This document shows positions 27,743-35,417 of a stretch of DNA of 59,931 bases, one piece after another. Where the stretch lies: positions 1 through 59,931 of the IMG/VR virus record IMGVR_UViG_3300036832_000301. One strand, given 5' to 3'. Position numbers and translations under genes: made by a program. The notes under the pieces are model-generated. The model searched no databases. It was given only the letters and a program-made list of their open reading frames with translations, and was not told where the DNA came from. The stretch's first letter is position 1; each line of letters begins with the position of its first letter. This DNA comes from a virus.

Positions 27743-27963
27743 CCGGCATCCGGCAGGGGTTGCTCGCCGTACTCTTGCAGCGCGAGGCTCCAAGCGAAGA
27801 CGCCGAGTTGCTGGATCGTCAGGCCCTCGCGCTCGGCCAGCGCCTTGACCCGCTCGCGGTTGGCGTCGGTGACGCGGGTGACAATCTGCACCCCGAGCGA
27901 CGTGGGTTTAGCGGCTGGCGTCGGCCTCTTGACGGTCTTCGCGGCGGTAGCGGCAGCACTCAT
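27739..27963 (-). CDS. ribbon-helix-helix-like small protein
   Basis: 74 aa. A basic, Ala/Pro/Lys-rich N-terminus precedes VQIVTRVTDANRERVKALAEREGLTIQQL split as a beta strand and two helices, like CopG/Arc-type DNA-binding proteins. ATGA overlap with the upstream gene. May regulate this accessory operon (inference). Confidence 0.6.
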   Translation of the reverse strand: MSAAATAAKTVKRPTPAAKPTSLGVQIVTRVTDANRERVKALAEREGLTIQQLGVFAWSLALQEYGEQPLPDAG

Positions 27964-28334
27964 ATCTCTGTGTTCCTATGGCTGTTGACAAGCGTGTAAC
28001 TAAGGCCGCAAGCGTCCTTTTGCAAGGGCTCGTTGCGTGGCGTTAAAGCACGGGCGACTCGCCCATATGTGCGCGCCTCCCGTACAAGGCTGGCGAGCCG
28101 CTGCGGCTCCCAGGCGAAAGCCTGACCGGCTTCGATCCGGTCGTGCAGCGCGCGGGCTTCGTCGAGCCTGCGCCACATGATCCGCCGGGCGTGCTCGGCG
28201 CGGTTCTCATCAGCGGTCAGCGACCGTGGTTCGGGCTTCGCCGCATAGGGCTCGATCAAACCCTTGAGCCGGGCGGTCGCCCTGCGCTCACGAGCTTCCC
28301 AAGCGTCGGCGGCTCTGGCCCGACCGGCTGGCAT
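27960..28334 (-). CDS. hypothetical charged helical protein
   Basis: 124 aa, ATG coupled to the upstream immunity-like gene (TGATG). Arg/Ala-rich helices (WRRLDEARALHDRIEAGQAFAWEPQRLASLVREART). No family recognised. The 3' part runs over a weak CTTGCG-type promoter-like sequence. Confidence 0.6.
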   Translation of the reverse strand: MPAGRARAADAWEARERRATARLKGLIEPYAAKPEPRSLTADENRAEHARRIMWRRLDEARALHDRIEAGQAFAWEPQRLASLVREARTYGRVARALTPRNEPLQKDACGLSYTLVNSHRNTEI

Positions 28335-28540
28335 CAGGCGTGCTCGTCCTGATAGGCGGCGACCAGCGTGACGTTCGCTGTGGATGACCACATCAGCGCC
28401 GCGACCCAGCCGACGAAGGTCCAGCCGAGTAGCGCGTTGAGCAGGAAAATCAGGGACGTCTGGCGATGGCCGGTGGCGATGGCGAAGATGGCGGGCGTCA
28501 TATAGATGACGGCGGCGAGGATGATCAGGGCGGTGGTCAT
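28334..28540 (-). CDS. superinfection immunity family membrane protein (Imm-like)
   Basis: 68 aa, two transmembrane helices. IIFLLNALLGWTFVGWVAALMW-like core with the LNxLLGWTxxGW motif typical of the superinfection immunity (T4 Imm-like) family, which blocks DNA entry of related phages at the inner membrane. Tandem partner of the gene at 28562. Confidence 0.82.
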   Translation of the reverse strand: MTTALIILAAVIYMTPAIFAIATGHRQTSLIFLLNALLGWTFVGWVAALMWSSTANVTLVAAYQDEHA

Positions 28541-28561
28541 GATGGTCTTTCCTTTGGTGGG

Positions 28562-28798
28562 TTAGCTGTTCGGGGTTGGCGCGACCGGCGCGGCGTTGCT
28601 GTTGGTGATGATCACTTGCTGCGGCGTGGCCGGGTTGGTCGCCGACCAGACCAGCGCGACGACCCAGCCGACCAGCGTCCAGCCGAGAAGTAGGTTGAGC
28701 AGCAGGATCGCGGCGGTCTGGTTGTGGCTGCGACACGCCGCGATGATGAACGGCAGCATATAGAAGGCGACGGCGAGCAGGACGAAGATGGCGGTCAT
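28562..28798 (-). CDS. superinfection immunity family membrane protein (second copy)
   Basis: 78 aa. Same fold as its neighbour: two hydrophobic helices and LLLNLLLGWTLVGWVVALVW. It adds a 20-residue Pro/Asn-rich C-terminal tail. CCCCGGAAA-type weak ribosome signal. Tandem duplication suggests different exclusion targets or dosage. Confidence 0.82.
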   Translation of the reverse strand: MTAIFVLLAVAFYMLPFIIAACRSHNQTAAILLLNLLLGWTLVGWVVALVWSATNPATPQQVIITNSNAAPVAPTPNS

Positions 28799-28839
28799 TT
28801 GGGTCTTTCGGTTTCAGGGGTTGCGGTTGGTGTGTGGCG

Positions 28840-29130
28840 TCAGATCGCCTGGGTCACTTCGATGACCGTCGACCAGGGGTCGCCGTCCGCGTCGACGCCG
28901 TGGAATTCCAGGCGCTCGTCCTCGCGGTGACCGAAGTCGTCGGTGTAAGCGGTGGCGTGCAGCACCAGAATGTCGGCGTGGTTGTCGGCGATCAAGGTGC
29001 CGTCAGGGGCACCCGCGAAGGCGAAGTAATCTTCCCGCTTCATCGGGCGGAAGGCGGCCGATCCGGCGACCTTGATTAGGTCGAGCGTCGAGGGGCGCAG
29101 GGGGGTGACGTGGGCCGACATCTTAAGCAC
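28840..29130 (-). CDS. hypothetical protein
   Basis: 96 aa from GTG 29130 (GAGGAG 7 nt upstream) or ATG 29121. Beta-rich middle (GTLIADNHADILVLHATAYTDD) and a C-terminal PWSTVIEVTQAI. Overlaps the upstream gene by 8 bp. No family recognised. Confidence 0.65.
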   Translation of the reverse strand: MLKMSAHVTPLRPSTLDLIKVAGSAAFRPMKREDYFAFAGAPDGTLIADNHADILVLHATAYTDDFGHREDERLEFHGVDADGDPWSTVIEVTQAI

Positions 29131-29344
29131 CGATGAGCTCCTCGCGTCGCCGGGCAGCGGCGGCCAGGGTTTCGAGCGACCCGTACCGGGCAATGAAGTC
29201 GCCCCGGCGGCTCCAAAGCACAAACGGCAGCCGCGCGGTGCGGGTCTTCCGAGTCAGGTTGTCCACGCTCGCGCAGGAGTGCGCGAGCGTGGCGTTGAGC
29301 TCGGCCAGGGGTTGCCGGGTGCGCTCGTAAATGTTGCGGGTCAT
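29123..29344 (-). CDS. hypothetical small basic protein
   Basis: 73 aa, rich in Arg and Thr with two helices (LAELNATLAHSCASVDNLTRK; LETLAAAARRREELIG). CGGAGACACCG leader before ATG, shared with other genes that carry the common promoter. Function unknown. Confidence 0.68.
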   Translation of the reverse strand: MTRNIYERTRQPLAELNATLAHSCASVDNLTRKTRTARLPFVLWSRRGDFIARYGSLETLAAAARRREELIGA

Positions 29345-29369
29345 CGGTGTCTCCGTTGTGTGTGATGCG

Positions 29370-29398
29370 GTTTTAGCACCAGCACACACCGCTGCAAG
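29370..29398 (-). promoter_or_regulatory. promoter of the CTTGCA-N17 family
   Basis: CTTGCA, 17-bp spacer GCGGTGTGTGCTGGTGC, TAAAAC on the minus strand. Two GTCGCA boxes lie upstream at 29418 and 29429 rather than at the standard distance. Would drive genes 29344-25548. Confidence 0.65.
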
Positions 29399-29443
29399 CA
29401 CTATTGCACGCAGCGGTGTCGCAGGGGTGTCGCACCTCGCCGG

Positions 29444-30010
29444 TCAGGCGGCGGGCGGGGCGATCCGGTAAACCAGCCCGGCGTCGGTCTTCTCGGTAGC
29501 GACGGTCAGGCCGAGTTTGACCTTGATCGCGCCAGCGATAGCCCCGCGAACCGTGTGCGGTTGCCAGCCGGTCGCCTTCTGCATCTGCTCGTTGGTCGCG
29601 CCTTCGGGCCGCTGCATCATGCCGATCACCAGACCCAGCTTGCCTTTCGGCAGACCATCGCCGTTGTCGGCCAGCTTGCGCTCGCCCTTCGGCTTCGCGG
29701 CCTTGGCCTTCTTGGCGGCCTTCGGCTTCGCGGCCTTCACCGCCGGGGCGGCGTCGGCCTGGGGCGCTTCGGCTTGCGGCTCATCGACCGGCTCGACCGG
29801 CGGGGCGTCCGTCGCCGGGGCTTCCGGCGTCGGGGCTTCCGGCGGGGCGGCATCGTTCTCGGACATCGCTTCCCAGGCGAACCCGCCTTCGGCTTCGATC
29901 ACCCGGAAGTGGACGCCGCTGATCTTGTCCTTGCCGAGCGCGGCGCGGGCGGCGCGGGCGGCGTTGCTGCGGTCGGTGTAGGTCTTCGTGGCTTCAAGAA
30001 CTTCGCTCAT
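29444..30010 (-). CDS. DUF3489 family protein
   Basis: 188 aa. N-terminal helical part, a long Ala/Pro/Lys-rich linker (about residues 50-120), then the DUF3489 domain: RPEGATNEQMQKATGWQPHTVRGAIAG..KLGLTVATEK..GLVYRI. DUF3489 is a winged-helix-like domain found in alphaproteobacterial phages and chromosomes, so DNA binding is likely. Confidence 0.85.
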   Translation of the reverse strand: MSEVLEATKTYTDRSNAARAARAALGKDKISGVHFRVIEAEGGFAWEAMSENDAAPPEAPTPEAPATDAPPVEPVDEPQAEAPQADAAPAVKAAKPKAAKKAKAAKPKGERKLADNGDGLPKGKLGLVIGMMQRPEGATNEQMQKATGWQPHTVRGAIAGAIKVKLGLTVATEKTDAGLVYRIAPPAA

Positions 30011-30054
30011 GGTCTCTCTTTCGTTGGGGGTGGGAAAAACGGCTGGTCTTAGTC

Positions 30055-30201
30055 TTAGTGCTCGACGCGTTGGACGACGATCCAGCCCTGGCGCTCGTAG
30101 TGCTCGCGGACCAGGGCGGCGATGTCGGCGTCGTCCGTGCGGGTCTCGCTCGCGATCAGGCGGGCGCGGGTGTTCTCGTGGGCGGTCAGGTGGAAGGTCA
30201 T
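30055..30201 (-). CDS. small hypothetical protein
   Basis: 48 aa (MTFHLTAHENTRARLIASE..), preceded by GAGAGACACCG. Ends in VREHYERQGWIVVQRVEH. Too short for family assignment; real by its promoter, ribosome-site leader and codon use. Confidence 0.6.
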   Translation of the reverse strand: MTFHLTAHENTRARLIASETRTDDADIAALVREHYERQGWIVVQRVEH

Positions 30202-30227
30202 CGGTGTCTCTCGCTGTTGGTGATGCT

Positions 30228-30287
30228 GTTTTAAACATAGCACGCACCGTTGCAAGCGCGCATGTGCGCGGATGCTGTTCTGTCGCA
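30228..30287 (-). promoter_or_regulatory. promoter with upstream TGCGAC box
   Basis: CTTGCA (30251-30256) and TAAAAC (30228-30233) with a 17-bp spacer. TGCGACAGAAC box (30277-30287) starts 25 bp upstream of the -35. Drives 30055-30201 and perhaps 29444-30010. Confidence 0.7.
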
Positions 30288-30289
30288 GG

Positions 30290-30811
30290 TCAGTCGCGCG
30301 GCGGGAGCACGCTCCCGACCTCGTTGATCTCGTGCGGCACGCCCGCCGCGCGCAGCAGGATGTCGCCGACCGTCCGTCCGCCGATCAGCGGCGAGCCGGT
30401 TCGGAAGTAGGCCGAGATGCCGGTGCCCGCCGCTGCCTTGAGCAGGTCGCTGTAGCCGAGCCGGTAGATGTCGTGCGCGCCGTTGGCGCGGTAGTACGCC
30501 TCGCGGCCGATGGGGGTCAGGACGTTGCCCATCCGCTCGATCAGGGTTGCCGCCCACACCTCGCCAGCGCGCTCGACCCAGCAGTGGATGAACGGCACCA
30601 TCGAGGCGGCGGCCATCGTCTTGAGCTCGGCGGGGCTGGCGGCGCGGAACGTGCCCATGACCACCTCCCCGGCGCGGAGGTCGAGGACCAGGGCGGCGGA
30701 CCGATGGAAGCACAGGCCCTTGCCGGGGTGGGTCGGGCCGAAGTGCGTCATGCACCCGGTCAGATGTGGGTACTTCGACCGGCGGGCCTGCGGGCTGGTG
30801 TCGTCGAACAT
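30290..30811 (-). CDS. hypothetical protein
   Basis: 173 aa. One Cys/His-containing N-terminal segment (LTGCMTHFGPTHPGKGLCFHRSAA), beta strands, then AYYRANGAHDIYRLGYSDLLKAAAGTG. No recognised family. Its start overlaps the upstream stop by one base. Confidence 0.7.
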   Translation of the reverse strand: MFDDTSPQARRSKYPHLTGCMTHFGPTHPGKGLCFHRSAALVLDLRAGEVVMGTFRAASPAELKTMAAASMVPFIHCWVERAGEVWAATLIERMGNVLTPIGREAYYRANGAHDIYRLGYSDLLKAAAGTGISAYFRTGSPLIGGRTVGDILLRAAGVPHEINEVGSVLPPRD

Positions 30812-31110
30812 CAGTAGTTGACCTCATAGAGGCGGTTGCCGTTTGCGGTGCTGGAGCGCAGCACCTTGGCGCGGGTCAGGCGGGTCAGCGCGGCCTTGAT
30901 CTTGTCGGCGTCGAGCGACCCGGCGGCGTAGCCGTTCAGGCCCTCGGCGATCTGCGCGATCCGGTCGACCGGCAGGGATGAGTGCCACATCGCGCGGAAG
31001 ACGTTGGCGATGCCGAGCTCGTAGGTGTCGAAGTCGGTGGCGGCGGCGCGGTCGGCGAACAGCCGGTAGGTGTCGGCCTCGTAGGCGGCGCGGGTGCTGT
31101 GGTCGGTCAT
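30811..31110 (-). CDS. hypothetical protein with winged-helix-like C-terminus
   Basis: 99 aa, leader GAGAGACACCG. Residues 45-95 (IAQIAEGLNGYAAGSLDADKIKAALTRLTRAKVLRSS..NRLYEVNY shortened) have a helix-helix-wing pattern, suggesting a small regulator. First gene behind the promoter at 31137. Confidence 0.68.
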   Translation of the reverse strand: MTDHSTRAAYEADTYRLFADRAAATDFDTYELGIANVFRAMWHSSLPVDRIAQIAEGLNGYAAGSLDADKIKAALTRLTRAKVLRSSTANGNRLYEVNY

Positions 31111-31136
31111 CGGTGTCTCTCGCTGTCGTTGGTGCA

Positions 31137-31196
31137 GTCATAATGACTGCACGCAACACTGCAAGCACCATCGTATGCAGATGCTATTCGGTCGCA
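31137..31196 (-). promoter_or_regulatory. promoter with upstream TGCGAC box
   Basis: CTTGCA (31160-31165), 17-bp spacer, TATGAC (31137-31142); TGCGAC box at 31191-31196, exactly 25 bp from the -35. Drives the 31110 gene. Confidence 0.7.
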
Positions 31197-31864
31197 CTCA
31201 CCGCGACCGGCCAGTGGATCAGGTCGGCGGGCGACCACGTCCACTTCTCCGACGCGACGAGCCGCTCGCGCGCCTCGGCTTCGCTGATCTCGACGCCGTG
31301 GTTCCAGAACTCGACGGCCAGCCAGGGGCGCTCTGGAATAAAGCGCTGGTTCCCCTGCTCCTGCGTCTCGAAGGCGACCCGCCGGGTGCGCGCCAGGACG
31401 AAGAACGGCGGCTGCTCGGGGATCATGCTTTCCTCGGTGAGCATCCGCAGGCCGGGCGGCCACTTGCCGTGCTTGGCGAGCGCCGTGTCGACCCGCTTCG
31501 TGTAGCGCCCGGCGATGTACGGGCAGACCCGCAGTGCGTAGGTCGCGCACGCCTTGTGCATCGGCCCGTCGATGAATGCGCCGTGCTCGTGGAACGCGCC
31601 GCCGGGGCCGCCGACCAGCCAGATGTCGCGGTCGAGTTTCTGGGCGCAGATCGAGCAGAGCTTCTGCCGGGCGGTCTTGGCGACCCGCTCGACGTCGTTG
31701 ATCACGAAGAACGCCCGGCCGGTCAGGTCCCGGCGGACGATGAATGGGATCGGGTATCCCCGCCGGTCGCGCGGCAGCAGCCGCATCTTCGGGGGGATTG
31801 GGACGGTCTCGACCGGCTTCACGACCGGCCCTCGCGGCGAAGGGGCGGGCTGGGCTTGGTTCAT
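31184..31864 (-). CDS. hypothetical cysteine-motif protein, paralogue of 51066
   Basis: 226 aa from ATG 31864 (a GTG at 31876 is possible). RRGYPIPFIVRRDLTG near residues 32-48, then LCSICAQKLDRDIWLVGGPG, HKACATYALRVCPY. The same order (RRGYPVPAF, LCWICGLRN, GPMCCINR, RFAAQSCPF) appears at 51066-51704. The CxxC / C / C set suggests a zinc-binding fold. The 3' end reaches into the promoter of the next gene. Confidence 0.75.
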   Translation of the reverse strand: MNQAQPAPSPRGPVVKPVETVPIPPKMRLLPRDRRGYPIPFIVRRDLTGRAFFVINDVERVAKTARQKLCSICAQKLDRDIWLVGGPGGAFHEHGAFIDGPMHKACATYALRVCPYIAGRYTKRVDTALAKHGKWPPGLRMLTEESMIPEQPPFFVLARTRRVAFETQEQGNQRFIPERPWLAVEFWNHGVEISEAEARERLVASEKWTWSPADLIHWPVAVSATE

Positions 31865-31878
31865 CGTTGGTTTCACTT

Positions 31879-32115
31879 CTAGGCGTTGAGGTAGGCGTCA
31901 AGGGCGGCTTCGCGCTTGGGGCTATCGAAGCTGATCATCGAGCTCGCGGTGCCCTGGTGCGTCGAGCGCCGGGAAAAGAACCGGATGCCGCCGCCGTATT
32001 GCTCAGGCATCCGCAGCCAACCGAAGGTGCGGCCATCAGAGAAGGTCGCGTCGCCAGAGCCGGGGCGGCGATTTGCGCCGGTCGTGCTGATGGTGCGATT
32101 TGCGGTGACTTTCAT
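31879..32115 (-). CDS. hypothetical protein
   Basis: 78 aa (MKVTANRTISTTGANRRPGSGDATF..). Beta-rich, ending with a helix SPKREAALDAYLNA. Leader GAGAGACCCC. No recognised family. First gene behind the promoter at 32155. Confidence 0.65.
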   Translation of the reverse strand: MKVTANRTISTTGANRRPGSGDATFSDGRTFGWLRMPEQYGGGIRFFSRRSTHQGTASSMISFDSPKREAALDAYLNA

Positions 32116-32154
32116 TGGGGTCTCTCGTCGGTGGTGCGCTGTTGTTGAGAGCAT

Positions 32155-32214
32155 GTGTAACCAACTGCACGCAACGCTGCAAGCGCCGATGTGAGCAGAT
32201 GCTATTTGGTCGCA
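32155..32214 (-). promoter_or_regulatory. promoter with upstream TGCGAC box
   Basis: CTTGCA (32178-32183), 17-bp spacer, TTACAC (32155-32160); TGCGAC box 32209-32214, 25 bp upstream. Confidence 0.7.
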
Positions 32215-32370
32215 TGGTGAGAACCGCCGAGCCGTAGCCCGGCGGCGCTCGGCTACTTCACGGCGACGGCTTCCTCGCCACACGCCTGATCAGCCTTGCT
32301 GGCTCGCAGCCGAAAGGCCCGCCACCACTGCGGCGCGGGCCAAGCGGATGCGTCGATGTTTTCTGGTCGA

Positions 32371-32691
32371 TCAGGCGTGCGACAGGCTCGACCAGCCGCG
32401 CGGGCTCATGAGCGCGAAGGCGACCCCGGCCCACTTCGAGCGCTCGGCGGGGGTGTCGCAGAATTCGGCATTATCCTCGGCGTCGGCGCGGATGCAGGCC
32501 CGCTCATAGGGTGTCAGGTTGAAGGCGCGACCCGCCTCGAAGACCCGCAGGAGGCTCTCACGGCTGGCGATGGACTTGCGCAGGCGGGCGGCTTGCAGGC
32601 GGTAGCCGGTCGCCTCGTCGCCGTACTCGACCTCGGCGAAATACTCGACATCGGCGAGGCGCTCTTTCAGGTCGCGGATTGGCTTGGTCAT
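32371..32691 (-). CDS. hypothetical helical protein
   Basis: 106 aa. IRDLKERLADVEYFAEVEYGDEATGYRLQAARLRKSIASRESLL is predicted coiled coil; then NLTPYERACIRADAEDNAEF. Conserved-looking but no known domain. The stretch 32215-32370 downstream has an open minus frame without a normal start codon and was not called. Confidence 0.65.
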   Translation of the reverse strand: MTKPIRDLKERLADVEYFAEVEYGDEATGYRLQAARLRKSIASRESLLRVFEAGRAFNLTPYERACIRADAEDNAEFCDTPAERSKWAGVAFALMSPRGWSSLSHA

Positions 32692-32717
32692 GGTCTCGGG
32701 TCCTGGCGGGCCGGTGC

Positions 32718-32930
32718 CTAGCGGCGACCGGCGTGGATGGTGACAACCGCGCCCCGGCGGGCGTGGTGCATGATCGAGGCGGACGCCGAACCGGCCCAGT
32801 AGGCGGCGAAGCTGTCGCCCTCGGCTTCGGCCTTCGCCATCGCGGCGACTTGGTCGGCCTTGGCGGCGGCGGCGAGCGCCAGGATTTCGGCGGCTTCGGC
32901 GGCGTCGGTGAAGATCGGGCGGCGGGTCAT
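32718..32930 (-). CDS. hypothetical Ala-rich protein
   Basis: 70 aa, two helices (AEAAEILALAAAAKADQVAAMAKAEAEG). CGGAGACACACAC leader before the ATG. Function unknown. Confidence 0.6.
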   Translation of the reverse strand: MTRRPIFTDAAEAAEILALAAAAKADQVAAMAKAEAEGDSFAAYWAGSASASIMHHARRGAVVTIHAGRR

Positions 32931-32955
32931 GTGTGTGTCTCCGTTGTTGACTGAT

Positions 32956-33015
32956 GTGTATGTCGCCGCTCACGCTGATGCAAGCGTCTATGTTAGCACC
33001 TGCTATTCTGTCGCA
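32956..33015 (-). promoter_or_regulatory. promoter with upstream TGCGAC box
   Basis: CTTGCA (32979-32984), 17-bp spacer, ATACAC (32956-32961); TGCGAC box at 33010-33015, 25 bp upstream of the -35. Confidence 0.7.
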
Positions 33016-33743
33016 CCCCTTGGCGTGATACCGCGCACGGTCAGGTCGGCGACATAGGCGTCGATGCAGTCCTTCACCTCGATCCAGTCGGTGCAGAAGT
33101 GGGAGCCCTGGCAGGGGTCGTCTTCGCCGTCTTCGGCGTAAATCCCGTCGGGTCCATAAACCCACCAGACATAGCCACGCCCCTCGCGCTCGGGCTCGAC
33201 CCTGAGGTCCCACGCCAGGGCCAATTTCTGCGCCGTGGAGCGGGCTGACGCCTTGGCGCGCGTGAATGTATCCGGCGGCGGCTTGCGGGCCTCCTGCGGG
33301 ATCGTGACGCCATTCGGCGCGCGCAGTTCCCAGACCACATCGACCCGCGCCCGGCGCTTGACGCTCGGATGGTCGAGCTCGACGACATCGTTGGTCCGCC
33401 CGCAGGCGTAGCGGTTGCCGCTGACCACCTGAAAGTGGTTCCCGGCGACGATCAGGAAGAAGCGCCCGCCGCGCTGCCCGTGGGTCAGCTTGAGCCAGCC
33501 CGCCAGGGTTTGCTTCGGCTCGACCTGCGCGCGGCTGTAGCGCACGCCGCAGCGGTCCAGCGCGCGGATCACCGACGCGGTCGACGCGCCCTTGATCGCC
33601 GTACGTCGGCTCACTGCGCGCAACAGCCGGGCGGCCTCGCCGGTCCCCATTCCGGTCAGGATCGAGATCGCGGACGGGCCGCAGTAGCGATTGCGGTCGC
33701 CCGTGGGGTGCAGGGGCTTCCGCAGTTTGAGCGCGGCGGCCAT
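33003..33743 (-). CDS. papain/C39-like cysteine peptidase-fold protein
   Basis: 246 aa. NRYCGPSAISILTGMGTGEAARLL near residues 18-41 and GRFFLIVAGNHFQVVSGN near 93-110 show the Cys, His and Asn of a papain-like/C39-type fold (YCGP.A, H..VV..N). Whether it is an active protease, a transglutaminase or a structural relative cannot be told. The 3' end runs into the next promoter box. Confidence 0.65.
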   Translation of the reverse strand: MAAALKLRKPLHPTGDRNRYCGPSAISILTGMGTGEAARLLRAVSRRTAIKGASTASVIRALDRCGVRYSRAQVEPKQTLAGWLKLTHGQRGGRFFLIVAGNHFQVVSGNRYACGRTNDVVELDHPSVKRRARVDVVWELRAPNGVTIPQEARKPPPDTFTRAKASARSTAQKLALAWDLRVEPEREGRGYVWWVYGPDGIYAEDGEDDPCQGSHFCTDWIEVKDCIDAYVADLTVRGITPRGATE

Positions 33744-34006
33744 CAGCGGATGTACCCATTGCGCGCGAGGTAGTCGACGAGCTCGAAGTACGACCGGCTC
33801 TCCTTGATCTTGCCGGTCATCCGCCCGGCCCGGTCGCGGAGGTTGATGTAATACCGGAGCCCGGTCTCACCTTGGAGCTCGCCGATCAGTGGCGCGGCTT
33901 CGCGCTCCTGGCGCTCAAGGCGGGCCACGGTCCGGTTCTCGTTGGCGATGCGGCGAGCCTCGCGGATGTCGCTCTGCCGGTCGTCTTCGTAGGGGTGGCG
34001 GGTCAT
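33743..34006 (-). CDS. hypothetical protein
   Basis: 87 aa, highly charged N-terminal helix (YEDDRQSDIREARRIANENRTVARLERQ) and a beta-alpha C-terminus YYINLRDRAGRMTGKIKESRSYFELVDYL. Starts and ends touch both neighbours by one base. No family recognised. Confidence 0.68.
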   Translation of the reverse strand: MTRHPYEDDRQSDIREARRIANENRTVARLERQEREAAPLIGELQGETGLRYYINLRDRAGRMTGKIKESRSYFELVDYLARNGYIR

Positions 34007-34242
34007 CAGAGCACGATCCCGAAGTCGGCCACGCTCAAGCAGCCATTTTGGAAGCGGTTGCAGAGGCGACGAAGCTCGGCGGTCATGATCCGGTGCGCGT
34101 CGCTGTAGGCGATGGCCTCGCCTTCGCGGTATGCCGCCAGCGCCTTCGCGGTTGGGGTCTCGGCGGTGGCTCGGCGCTCGCGGGCGGCGTTCCCGGCGTC
34201 GGCGCTGCGGTTGCTCAGGGTCTCAAGGGCGGGGTTGGTCAT
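34006..34242 (-). CDS. hypothetical helical protein
   Basis: 78 aa. Charged helices (NAARERRATAETPTAKALAAYREGEAIAYSDAHRIMTAELRRL) and a short C-terminus. Function unknown; first gene behind the promoter at 34270. Confidence 0.65.
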   Translation of the reverse strand: MTNPALETLSNRSADAGNAARERRATAETPTAKALAAYREGEAIAYSDAHRIMTAELRRLCNRFQNGCLSVADFGIVL

Positions 34243-34269
34243 GTGTCTCTCGCTGTGGTTCGTTGCGTT

Positions 34270-34329
34270 TTTTACGTCGTTGCACACAACCTTGCAAACA
34301 CAAACGCACACACCATCCATTTTGTCGCA
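34270..34329 (-). promoter_or_regulatory. promoter with upstream TGCGAC box
   Basis: TTTGCA (34293-34298), 17-bp spacer, GTAAAA (34270-34275); TGCGAC box 34324-34329, 25 bp upstream of the -35. Confidence 0.7.
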
Positions 34330-34353
34330 GGTCCCACCGCCTCGACCCGGCGA

Positions 34354-35007
34354 TCACTTGGCCTCCTCGACGATGGTGCCTTCGCGAACCAGCTTGTCGT
34401 AGGCGGCGGCGATGATGTTGAAGGCGACCTTGTTGCCGCTCAGAAACCAGTCCATCCGAACCCAGCGCGTCCCGGCGTAGTTGCCGCAGAACACCCGATG
34501 GACGTTGACCGGCAAGCCCTTGAAGCGGCGACCCAGGTCGAGCGCGTCCTGATAGTCGCCGAGGCGCTTAGCCTGGATCGCTTCGATGTCGGCGCGGGCG
34601 GCCCGCAGCAGCGGGTGATCCTCGCGGGGTGGCCTCGGCTCGACCGGCGCGGCCTTGATCTCGGCGCGCAGGGCGGCGAGCGCTTGCACCTCGGCGATGA
34701 AGGCCGGACGGCTGGCGAGCGCCTCGGTGGCCTTGGCGCGAAATTGGTGCAGGTCGAAGGGTATCGCGTCGAGCAAGGTCATCACCGTCTCGTCGCGCTC
34801 GGTGCCCTCGGCGTTCCAAAGGCCCGGCAGCAGCTTGTCGCGCTCGATGTCGCGCAGGGCTTCGTAGGCGCGGTTGAGGTCGGCCAAGGCTTGCTTCCGA
34901 CCGGCTTCCGAGGCGAACCCGGCTTCGAGCGCGGCGGCGGCTTGCGTGGGCAGCTTGGCGGCTTTGGCGGCGAGATAGGCGGGGCGGTCAAAGGCGGGCT
35001 TGGTCAT
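34354..35007 (-). CDS. hypothetical helical protein
   Basis: 217 aa, mostly long helices. N-terminal FDRPAYLAAKAAKLPTQAAAALEAG; C-terminal RVFCGNYAGTRWVRMDWFLSGNKVAFNIIAAAYDKL looks globular. No recognised family. GGAGACACCG leader before the ATG. Confidence 0.68.
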   Translation of the reverse strand: MTKPAFDRPAYLAAKAAKLPTQAAAALEAGFASEAGRKQALADLNRAYEALRDIERDKLLPGLWNAEGTERDETVMTLLDAIPFDLHQFRAKATEALASRPAFIAEVQALAALRAEIKAAPVEPRPPREDHPLLRAARADIEAIQAKRLGDYQDALDLGRRFKGLPVNVHRVFCGNYAGTRWVRMDWFLSGNKVAFNIIAAAYDKLVREGTIVEEAK

Positions 35008-35033
35008 CGGTGTCTCCGTTGCGTTGAGACAGT

Positions 35034-35093
35034 GTATAATCGGCTGCACACACGCTTGCAATCGCCGCGTGCGTGCAATGCCGTTTTGTCGCA
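35034..35093 (-). promoter_or_regulatory. promoter with upstream TGCGAC box
   Basis: ATTGCA (35057-35062), 17-bp spacer, TTATAC (35034-35039), the closest match to a consensus -10; TGCGAC box 35088-35093, 25 bp upstream. Confidence 0.72.
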
Positions 35094-35097
35094 CTCG

Positions 35098-35325
35098 CTA
35101 GTGGCTGCCGGTCGCGCGCAGGATCGCGACGACGGCCCCGCCGAGCGCGGTCGCGAAGGTCGCGCCTGCGCCGAACAGCGCCGCCCCGGCGACGAGGCTG
35201 CGGGCGGTTGCGCCCCTCGGCACGTCGAGCGTCTGCACGCGCTTGTGCTCGGCGTCGGCGAGTTCGCGACCGATCCTGGCGATTTGCTCTTGCAGGGTCA
35301 GGGCGTCTTTCAGGTCTTCGGGCAT
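35098..35325 (-). CDS. small coiled-coil membrane protein
   Basis: 75 aa. LQEQIARIGRELADAEHKRVQ coiled coil (residues 11-31), then a C-terminal hydrophobic helix (SLVAGAALFGAGATFATALGG). Same architecture as 53738-53941 (LREKIARIDRDLADHDRKRQ) and 36017-36214. Probably anchored in the inner membrane by its C-terminus. Confidence 0.7.
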   Translation of the reverse strand: MPEDLKDALTLQEQIARIGRELADAEHKRVQTLDVPRGATARSLVAGAALFGAGATFATALGGAVVAILRATGSH

Positions 35326-35352
35326 TCAGGTCTCCGTTGTTGCCTGCCGTCT

Positions 35353-35412
35353 GTTTATAGCTGTGTTTGCATCTTTGCAAGCGCCTCTGTGAGCGACTGC
35401 CATTCTGTCGCA
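35353..35412 (-). promoter_or_regulatory. promoter with upstream TGCGAC box
   Basis: CTTGCA (35376-35381), 17-bp spacer, ATAAAC (35353-35358); TGCGAC box 35407-35412, 25 bp upstream of the -35. Confidence 0.7.
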
Positions 35413-35417
35413 CCCGG

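Noticed and set aside
27984-28015. CTTGCG-type promoter-like sequence on the minus strand
   Set aside because: The match is weaker (-35 CTTGCG, -10 GTCAAC) and lies inside a coding gene; not counted with the fourteen.
32253-32357. Minus-strand 34-residue frame (ending SKADQACGEEAVAVK)
   Set aside because: It looks protein-like but has no ATG, GTG or TTG and no ribosome site; only an ATC at 32357. Not supported enough to call.
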